Source: Bacteroidota bacterium (GTDB lineage: Bacteria > Bacteroidota > Bacteroidia > Chitinophagales > Saprospiraceae). From it: a stretch of 59,735 nt of DNA. Within the stretch, counting starts at the first letter, position 1. The number at the start of each line of letters is the position of its first letter. The DNA is taken from NCBI GenBank assembly GCA_003045895.1, contig PZPC01000028.1, positions 1 through 59,735 of the forward strand, written 5' to 3'. The notes beneath the pieces are model-generated. The model did not search any database, was not told where the DNA came from, and was given only the letters and a program-made list of their open reading frames with translations. Positions 55,301 to 59,735 of the stretch are shown in pieces. The translations under genes and the position numbers were made by a program.

Positions 55301-56447
55301 GGAAATCGGCAACGTTAATGATCTGAATTTTGCCAGAAACGTTACCACATAAATCGGTAGCCCGCCAAAGGCGGATGATGGTCATTTCATCCTGACAGAT
55401 GCCAGGGCTGACCTGATCGGTATAAGCCACCGTCACGTCGGGGGAGCAATTGTCCATGGCATTGGTGACGTTGCCAGTGACGGCCAGGTCATTGGGGTCA
55501 CTGCTACAATTGATGGTAATATCCGGCGGTGTGGTATAGGTCGGGGGGTCTTCGTCAACCACTTTGATGATCTGGGTTTTGATATTGGAGTTGCCACAGG
55601 AATCCCGTACGACCCAGGTGCGCAGGATGTTGTATTCGAAATCCGTACAAGAGCCATTGGCCGTCTGGCTGGAACTGGACGCGTAGGTGGGCACCAGGTT
55701 GGGCGTACAATTGTCTACGACGGTCACATTGGGCGGCATGGGCACCATCTCCGTACACAAAATGGTATCGGTGAGCTGCGGCAGGCCAATGAATACGGGC
55801 GCAATGGTATCGATGGTCGTGTAACTCGCCAGGTACTGGGTCATGTTGTTACACTGGTCGGTCAGCGTAAAGGTGATATTGCGGGCCGTACAGGCACTGG
55901 TAATCGGGGCGCCGCCATCGTCGACGATGTTAATGCTGCCACCGCAATTATCGCTGGCATTGGTACTTAGTGCAATGCGTAGGGAACTGATCCAGACGTC
56001 GTAGCGATCCGGGTTATTGGGTGCCGTAGGCAAGGCCAATTCACAGGCCACGGTGTCGTTAATGACTGGCAGGCTGACCACGGGCCCCATCCCATCCGGT
56101 TGGACGGTAATGTTCTGGGTAACCACGGTAGAATCCATACCTATCCGTGCCGTCCAGGTGCGCACAATCGTGCCGCCGGTGCAAGGATCGATCGCCGAAG
56201 CTGCCGGGAGGTCAACCGGACTCACTTCGAAATCAGCGCCACCCATCCCATCATTGGCCGTGAGGTCTACCGATGGGGGTACATCGGCGACACAGGCCAC
56301 CGTGACGGGGTCAGGGGTAGGATCCACAAAAACGGGCATGACCACCGCCGCAGGAACGGCAGCAGGAACCCAGGGAGCAGAGAAGCCCGGCAAAAACGCA
56401 AGGCTAAACGCTGAAAACAACGCGATTAAAGTATATCGTAGCGCCAT
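49329..56447 (-). CDS. Giant HYR/Ig-repeat adhesin with T9SS CHU_C sorting domain
   Basis: 2372 residues from ATG 56447 (MALRYTLIALFSAFSLAFLPGFSA is a signal peptide; the TTG three codons upstream is less likely). The N-terminal ~600 residues carry repeats around DNC/DNCxP and VxDNxxP (HYR-like, hyalin). About 610-1110 repeats this plus beta-rich modules with AADGxxxxxL (NTWAADGTISLRL, NTWAADGLVNIQI). About 1150-2150 is a run of Ig/PKD-like domains of ~80 residues with conserved GxYxxxV strands. Residues about 2290-2372 are the gliding-motility-type sorting domain (PSIFTPNGDDYNDKFVIPCL, VIVFNRWGDEVYRSGKPYNSDWDGTF, LTGYIMIQR). The protein should be secreted by T9SS and held by PorP/SprF. Role in adhesion or gliding is likely. 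Confidence 0.92.
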   Translation of the reverse strand: MALRYTLIALFSAFSLAFLPGFSAPWVPAAVPAAVVMPVFVDPTPDPVTVACVADVPPSVDLTANDGMGGADFEVSPVDLPAASAIDPCTGGTIVRTWTARIGMDSTVVTQNITVQPDGMGPVVSLPVINDTVACELALPTAPNNPDRYDVWISSLRIALSTNASDNCGGSINIVDDGGAPITSACTARNITFTLTDQCNNMTQYLASYTTIDTIAPVFIGLPQLTDTILCTEMVPMPPNVTVVDNCTPNLVPTYASSSSQTANGSCTDFEYNILRTWVVRDSCGNSNIKTQIIKVVDEDPPTYTTPPDITINCSSDPNDLAVTGNVTNAMDNCSPDVTVAYTDQVSPGICQDEMTIIRLWRATDLCGNVSGKIQIINVADFQGPSFNVPPAITVDCSMADELTVTGVPVNIMDDCDPDPDVNFTDDIFTGDCPNNYLLRRKWRVTDRCGNTTELIQEITVRDQQKPVFVQAPADQTIICAAATDTEAAFTAWVNNRAGATASDNCTRTEDITWQVFNTGTTNAPSLLTTTCPVVDQVVQLGVVDFIIIDECGLSDTIAATFRVLDQSAPSLSNCPADYTVFTSSGDCTGEVTLVPPVIEDDCSLDIVTETASALATLTSQAAPGQEGEVAVDPVTLELALSSTLPINAAGPGTLTISLLSTDGEDSGEFFRVYGEDGTLLGQTTPTASQCGDGTTTFTLSVNQLNTWAADGTISLRLEPNIPVGQPQRFAINANCPGGSTARADLEFDVNLLSNIIYQYRIDNGSRVTVAPITAVDVTLDQGSHLVYYYATDCSGNIDSCSYTIVVTDNEAPDLGCPAPITVSVQPDSCQKTLTLPLPTNAADNCSVYTLYQRTLPATPAQALLSFFRDPNLNDYLPADRTLSFNDVAANAFNDVSLTIDLQGDFNTNGAFVTILGDDGSTLGTTSVGMADCNTPGQLTLTIPAATFNTWAADGLVNIQILPNDITVPPGVLGDGINPCDPMAVVSDGDTDGVTFITATLSYSNLQIGYYATGASPLPESILPYPQGQITSTFNVGTTEVFYFTADQAGNPDTCSFSVQVRDVTPPTVLCQPTNLFINPSGLQVEVVNATTVNAGSADNCGVIDSLWLSPNIFTCDQVGQIINVTLSARDGSGNIGTCQTIVGIAPDGPMPTANSGLCGGDTLYLFANPPGPGPNVYTYRWFNPAGEAISPNGPQANLVIPGISASDEGPYRVVITGLSGCTAEGVVNVDIQSLPLTPTLQLATSICSSDAIRLTTPFVPSGTGVRFYWYQGVPPSGTLLGTSTTPMFNVAGPHTLGNQQFYLQVEANGCLSPPSEMRMITVFQRPTAAVTFRDTLVCSGSIITLGGDPQTGATYNWTGPNSYTANVQFPTTNTLNAANAGYYFLTVNRGLCVSALDSTLVTVKPRPAKPVLGSNSPICAGQRLTLTTSFTGASSYRWISPNGLPFTTTVPTYSVPVATAAQQGLWQLVVTLNGCDSPVSDGVGVIVHPKPAATASALPNPACQGNNVQLSGFSTVAGSSFSWSGPNNYASQVANPTLSNIMPSRAGLYTLQVTTGPGCRDSTSLNISVFDNVAITGLSDNVPACIDEGFDVLVTSATMPATGNYTYQWRFNGNVVSIDPNLSIPNATPANDGTYTLEVFTANGCSSGQSAITLDLNFVPPQPTQPITVSGRTSFCAGETFFLATSAVPGTDVQYYWQTPAGTITTSGNMLEVENTNVGDSGVYRVYVIRQGCASTTSPPREITINPVPNLALTSNSPVCGGDVLSLQSTFYPTGQYTWSGPGGFGSGITVSNPIINNVDSLMSSGTYRVFVSVAGCLSDTVVTDVVVRNRPMIPTVTHDAPQCLDNPDAVLTLRIDSASAVPGANYTWYTQNGSVALSAADPALTFELIDFDLFAAGGVFSFYARASFAGCNSALSNPTLVRFDTIPINAAFAGMDTTVCSGQYALRGAIPTVGSGMWTLLSPANPPGFMIANPDNANTIVSGLSADSAPYNLRWTLSSGACRNYSADDLLLDVIVAEQALAGDDILACEDEIINLGATPASPDCRGYWTQGIAQRALGVVLVDSTSVSTEVRGLSPDNVYFFTWKVECVCGTTQQTIFVNISDPNISGGPDLIVCDDLPTAVLQGGAPAMGSTIIWRSLRPEVILSEAQTPTPTVNNLQVGENIFVLEVDEGFCGATSRDSVSVFYKLPPVLQDDVVSVPFGEAVDVQPLGNDMVPPGTSIVLNQNPDRGVAVVVNPGTIKYTPPANFVGIAELVYTAVSEGCAPGTARVTFLIGEGAACTVPSIFTPNGDDYNDKFVIPCLLDKGAYPESQVIVFNRWGDEVYRSGKPYNSDWDGTFSGEELPADTYFYVVEPGDGSDPLTGYIMIQR

Positions 56448-56508
56448 ATAAAGCAACTTTTAAATCAATTCTAAGGGTTTATAATTTTCCTAACTTATCA
56501 ACGTGACT

Positions 56509-56524
56509 GGCAGGCAGGCAGGCA
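56509..56524. repeat. Tetranucleotide GGCA x4 on the adhesin promoter
   Basis: GGCA repeated four times without interruption (GCCTGCCTGCC on the minus strand). It overlaps the -7 box at 56523-56530 by two bases, so the predicted transcription start falls within the repeat, 60-80 bp upstream of the adhesin start codon. Confidence 0.8.
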
Positions 56525-56530
56525 AAAGTA
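56523..56530 (-). promoter_or_regulatory. Candidate -7 box for the adhesin operon
   Basis: Minus strand TACTTTTG, an exact TAnnTTTG match directly upstream of the GGCA repeats. No -33 TTTG at normal spacing is present. Confidence 0.5.
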
Positions 56531-56894
56531 TTTGCAACCAGCCAGGTAGGTAGATGCTAAGTTTGGAAAGAAAAATCAAGCACTTTGTCAGTTGGAAAAA
56601 TGGGCACGGTTGATCGGCTAACAGCATTTGCGCATTTGCCACCGGAATGGACATCTTGTGTGTAGCTCATGGGATTAAATCGGTTTGGCAATTGGGAATA
56701 ACAGTCAAAACAATTTTAAAAAAACAAATTTCGGCTAAAATAGTGAAAACCAGTAAGGAAATGGTAGAAAATTACCGAGAATGGTCGGTATTGATTTAAA
56801 TCAGTCCTGGCAATGACGATCATCATACGGATGGCGGGCAGGCGAATTTAATTTTGAGAAGACAATATCTACCAACCTCCTAAACGAACAAATC

Positions 56895-57119
56895 ATGGAA
56901 TTTTTCAATATTAATCTAGGTACGGTTATGTTCCGTTTTTACCTGATGATGGCCGTTATTATCTTGGGTGTTTTCACCGGTCAGGTGTGGTTAACCGTAC
57001 TGGGTTTACCCATTTTCCTGTCCACCGTACTGGGGATTTCGTTCAAACGCCGAACGACCACTGATATGCCGTCGGCAACCCGCCGCCAGGTGGAAAACAA
57101 AGGGCGCCAGGCTGCTTAG
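56895..57119 (+). CDS. Small two-helix membrane protein
   Basis: 74 residues. Two hydrophobic segments (about 11-29, FRFYLMMAVIILGVFTG, and 30-47, VWLTVLGLPIFLSTVLGI) are followed by a basic tail rich in Arg/Lys (FKRRTTTDMP...RRQVENKGRQ), fitting two membrane passes with a cytoplasmic tail. ATGGAATTT start after an AACGAACAAATC leader. Small Bacteroidota membrane proteins of this kind are often unannotated; function unknown. Convergent with the NamZ gene, 26 bp apart. Confidence 0.7.
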   Translation: MEFFNINLGTVMFRFYLMMAVIILGVFTGQVWLTVLGLPIFLSTVLGISFKRRTTTDMPSATRRQVENKGRQAA

Positions 57120-57145
57120 GGATCGCCGACCCCTGAGCATGCCCG

Positions 57146-58327
57146 TTATTCGTACAACAAAAAAGGTGCCGTCGCCGCGCGCCAGCCTTCCGCGCGGGTG
57201 AAAAGCGGAATTTGTGTACCAAATAGAGCCCCGTCACTCATTAAAGCCTGCCGCACCAAGGGTGAACCCGTGAGCAAATCGAAGTGATTTTCACCGGTTT
57301 TATTGACAGAGGTGGGGTATTTCCGCCATTTAAGTTGGCTGGGGTAGCGAGCCTTCAACAGCGCCACCAACCAAAGCCCAGCCTGTACGGGTCGGAAGAC
57401 CATCCGGTCGGTCACGTGCAACATGATACCACCACAGGCTTTTCCTTTGTACCAACCTTCCAGTGGCGTAAACGAAAAGGGGCGGGCTTTTATGCCGGCC
57501 AGGTTGGTAGCGTTGAATTCCGCAGCCAATGTTATCCCATCCAGCCAGGTCGCGCCGCCTATCCGAAAAGGGAAAGCGGTACCGCGTCCCTCACTCAAAT
57601 TCAATCCTTCGAGCAAACACAAGGCGGGGTAAGTCAGCAGCGTCTCCACACTGGAAATAGCCGGGGAGGGCGGCACGAACGGCAGCCCCAGGTCGTGAAA
57701 AAACTGGTGGCGCTGCCAGCCCTGCACCGGTATGACCGTCAGGTCCAGCTGGTTCAGGCCGCGCGTCGCCTGCCAGAACAAGGCCAGTTCCCCCACCGTC
57801 AGGCAGTGCCGAACGGGCATGGCCCACCGCCCGATAAAAGAGGCGGCCTGCCCCTCGTCGAGCAGGGGCCCTTCAGCCAACGACAAATCGCCACTTAGTG
57901 GATTGGGCCGATCCAGCACCACCAGGGGCAAACCCTGCTCCTGACAAGCCTCCAGCAGGTAGGAAAGGGTCCAGATGTAAGTATAAAAGCGCACGCCGAC
58001 GTCGGGAAGATCGAAAACAATTCCGTCCAACTCCCCGAGATCCGCTGCCGTCGGCCGCACGGCATTTCCGTACAAGCTGACAATCGGCAGCCCTGTGAGC
58101 GCATCCGTGGCGTGGGGCATGGCGGCCCCGTCGGCCCCACGGGCCCCTATCCCGTGTTCGGGCGAAAACAATCGCACGATCCGGAAGCCTGCGGCCAGTA
58201 AGGCCGTGCGGACGGGATCGAGCGTGCGCGTGGTAGCGGCATCGTTGGTCACCAGCCCCCAGCGCTGGTTGGTAGGGAGGACGGTGGCCAAAAAGTGGTC
58301 AATTCCAAAACGGATGGATGTGGACAT
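57146..58327 (-). CDS. namZ: Exo-beta-N-acetylmuramidase NamZ (DUF1343)
   Basis: 393 residues. DUF1343/GH171 landmarks are GLVTNDAATTRTL, FSPEHGIGARGADGA, LPIVSLYGN, IVFDLPDVGVRFYTYIWTLSYLLEA, VVLDRPNPLSG and the EGLNLSEGRGTAFPFRIGG segment near 245. NamZ releases terminal N-acetylmuramic acid from peptidoglycan fragments. No signal peptide is seen at the chosen start, so a cytoplasmic recycling role is likely, though a missed upstream start is possible. A class C beta-lactamase-family gene lies divergently 236 bp away, as also found beside namZ (ybbC) in Bacillus. Confidence 0.88.
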   Translation of the reverse strand: MSTSIRFGIDHFLATVLPTNQRWGLVTNDAATTRTLDPVRTALLAAGFRIVRLFSPEHGIGARGADGAAMPHATDALTGLPIVSLYGNAVRPTAADLGELDGIVFDLPDVGVRFYTYIWTLSYLLEACQEQGLPLVVLDRPNPLSGDLSLAEGPLLDEGQAASFIGRWAMPVRHCLTVGELALFWQATRGLNQLDLTVIPVQGWQRHQFFHDLGLPFVPPSPAISSVETLLTYPALCLLEGLNLSEGRGTAFPFRIGGATWLDGITLAAEFNATNLAGIKARPFSFTPLEGWYKGKACGGIMLHVTDRMVFRPVQAGLWLVALLKARYPSQLKWRKYPTSVNKTGENHFDLLTGSPLVRQALMSDGALFGTQIPLFTRAEGWRAATAPFLLYE

Positions 58328-58390
58328 AGGCGGCGCAGGATGGTTGGATGGGTAAATTTAGGGTTTTATGGCAGCTTTAGGTGGGTAATA

Positions 58391-58461
58391 GGGCAAGCGT
58401 AAAAACGCATCTTTACGTTGGAGCGCAGGGCAAACGTAAAAACGCATCTTTACGTTGGAGC
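58391..58461. repeat. Two copies of the TTTACGTTGGAG hairpin repeat
   Basis: 58391-58424 and 58428-58461 match in 33 of 34 bases with a period of 37. ACGTAAA and TTTACGT (copy 2) form a 7-bp stem around AACGCATC. A third copy is at 9001-9029. The block lies in the divergent spacer between namZ and the serine-hydrolase gene. Confidence 0.87.
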
Positions 58462-58563
58462 ACATCCAGTCGAAACCGACTACCCCAAACCCCAGCTTCG
58501 CTAATAATTTGAGCATGTAAATTTATTATTGTCCCGGCACTTACCCTTGAAAAAAGTATCATA

Positions 58564-59700
58564 ATGCATACCTCCCCCTTCTACCTGCTCCTCGTATTGG
58601 TTTTATCCGCCACCCTTTGCCGGGCGCAATCCGAAGTACAACGCCTGGCCGAGCAATACCTGCAACCGCTACCGGTGGGTACCGAAATGAGTATCGGCAT
58701 TATTGAAGCCGATACGGTCTACCGGCTGGGTATCCGAAAAACGGCAACGGGCCTGGAAATGATCGACAACCAGGATGCGCTTTTTGAAATCGGCTCCCTC
58801 ACCAAAACCTTTACCGCCGCGCTGGTCATGAAGCAGGTACAAGCCGGAAAAATGGTGCTCGATGCCCCCATCGAAGCCTATTTGCCGGTGGCCATACCCG
58901 GCAACCAGCATCAGGGACATTACATCAGCGTGCAGCACCTGATCACGCATACCTCCGGACTGGCTACCACGCCGGGACCCTTCAACTTGCCCTTCCTGAA
59001 AGCGAAGGTGCTTTGCCCAAAAAACCCTTTCCGCTACGTCAAAGCCAGGCATTACTACCGGTACCTGACCCCATTTACCCTCGACTACGAACCGGGGCAG
59101 ACCTGGGCTTACAACAACGCCGCCTACGGCCTGCTCGGCGTCATGGTAGCCCGGCAAACGAATCGAACCTGGGCCGAGGCGGTGCAACAGGATCTTTTTG
59201 AACCCCTGAAGATGACCGACAGCTATCTGCGGGTACCCCAATCCGAGCGTGACCGTCTGGTGCCCGGCATTACGGCCAAAGGCAAAACTGCCCGTCTCTG
59301 GGACATGGACTTCATCGACCCCGCCAGCACCATTAAATCCACGCTGAATGACCTGCTGCGCTACGCCGCCGCCCAATTGGCTGCTCCCAGCGCCGGACTC
59401 GAATTCCTGGCCAGCACCCAAGACCCGCTCGGTTACCGCATTCCCCTCACCAGCAAATTGTGGGCAGACCAACGAATGGGCCTCGGCTGGTGGCACTGCC
59501 TGGAGCAACCCGACCAGGTTTTCACCTGGCACGGCGGAGCCACCGGGGGCTACACGGCTTTCCTGGGTTTCTCGCCCGCCCAACAGCGCGCAGTAGTCAT
59601 GCTCTCCAACCTCAGCAGCAGTCATCCCCAGGGGCGCGCCGACAAGGACATCCCTTTCGCCATGCGCCTGGGGCACAAATTGATGTGGCTGGGGTATTAA
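58564..59700 (+). CDS. Serine hydrolase of the class C beta-lactamase family
   Basis: 378 residues with a signal peptide (VLVLSATLCRAQ). The catalytic motifs are SLTK (Ser78-x-x-Lys81), YNN (Tyr183-Asn-Asn, YxN box) and, near 320, WHGGATGG replacing the KTG box with HxG, typical of AmpH/EstB/PBP4*-like hydrolases rather than true AmpC. Likely periplasmic, acting on peptidoglycan peptides, D-amino acid or ester bonds. Next to NamZ, a role in cell-wall turnover is the best guess. Complete to its stop at the end of the window. Confidence 0.88.
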   Translation: MHTSPFYLLLVLVLSATLCRAQSEVQRLAEQYLQPLPVGTEMSIGIIEADTVYRLGIRKTATGLEMIDNQDALFEIGSLTKTFTAALVMKQVQAGKMVLDAPIEAYLPVAIPGNQHQGHYISVQHLITHTSGLATTPGPFNLPFLKAKVLCPKNPFRYVKARHYYRYLTPFTLDYEPGQTWAYNNAAYGLLGVMVARQTNRTWAEAVQQDLFEPLKMTDSYLRVPQSERDRLVPGITAKGKTARLWDMDFIDPASTIKSTLNDLLRYAAAQLAAPSAGLEFLASTQDPLGYRIPLTSKLWADQRMGLGWWHCLEQPDQVFTWHGGATGGYTAFLGFSPAQQRAVVMLSNLSSSHPQGRADKDIPFAMRLGHKLMWLGY

Positions 59701-59735
59701 GCAGTCGCTTAAATATTATTTCGCCAACTGGTAAC

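Larger units (their letters stand above)
56457..56894. other. Intergenic region between divergent genes
   Basis: 438 bases between the adhesin and the small membrane-protein gene. Apart from the GGCA repeat and one -7 box I see no gene or RNA. It is AT-rich from about 56690 to 56800. Confidence 0.55.

Overview
The window looks like a chromosomal segment of a Bacteroidota bacterium, most plausibly a Saprospiria (Lewinella/Haliscomenobacter-like) gliding or surface-attached marine type. The reasons are a type IX secretion (T9SS) CHU_C-type sorting domain on a giant adhesin, a PorP/SprF protein, OmpA/PD40 proteins, a FecR protein with a DUF4974 domain, a DUF1573 protein, promoter -7 boxes of the TAnnTTTG type, and weak or absent Shine-Dalgarno sequences. 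The genus is inference; the phylum is well supported. No rRNA, tRNA, phage, transposase or CRISPR array is visible.

Layout. 1-8.7 kb: envelope and metabolic genes (DUF1573 protein, fused 2-oxoacid dehydrogenase E1, OmpA lipoprotein, DUF2807 lipoprotein, small beta-barrel, and a FecR/STN surface-repeat pair with no sigma factor beside it). 9.1-11.8 kb: HAD phosphatase, gluconokinase and gluconate permease. 11.7-25.7 kb: a minus-strand, operon-like exopolysaccharide (EPS) locus of about 13 genes (acyltransferase, short TolC-like protein, Wzc-like protein, glycosyltransferases, Wzy/ligase, a 39-residue membrane microprotein, Wzx, methyltransferase, two hexapeptide acyltransferases). A plus-strand pair at 25.9-27.5 kb, a lone receiver protein and a phosphoglycosyl transferase carrying a degenerate receiver domain, diverges from it and probably starts and controls polymer synthesis. 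27.6-32 kb: RNA methyltransferase, then rplM-rpsI-rpsB-tsf with a strong terminator, then pyrH. 32-41 kb: lipoprotein, AddA/RecB-like helicase, two TPM proteins, a metzincin-like lipoprotein and two proteins of unknown function. 41-56.5 kb: a PorE-like TPR/propeller/OmpA protein, a truncated methyltransferase, a TPR protein, and a four-gene minus-strand unit encoding a ~2370-residue T9SS adhesin, PorP/SprF, an OmpA/PD40 protein and a radical SAM/SPASM enzyme. 56.9-59.7 kb: a small membrane protein, NamZ and a serine hydrolase.

Cross-cutting signals. Four intergenic sites (about 8.85-9.03, 28.09-28.31, 43.57-43.84 and 58.39-58.46 kb) carry related short hairpin 'words' and purine-rich minisatellites shared over distances up to 49 kb; one sits exactly where a methyltransferase gene is cut off. 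The best candidates for new biology are this repeat family, the receiver/pseudo-receiver phosphoglycosyl transferase pair, the EPS co-polymerase whose kinase motifs are degenerate, and the adhesin unit that includes a radical SAM enzyme and a tetranucleotide repeat on its predicted promoter.

Limits: all calls come from reading translated sequence and motifs; no database search, structure prediction or covariance analysis was run.
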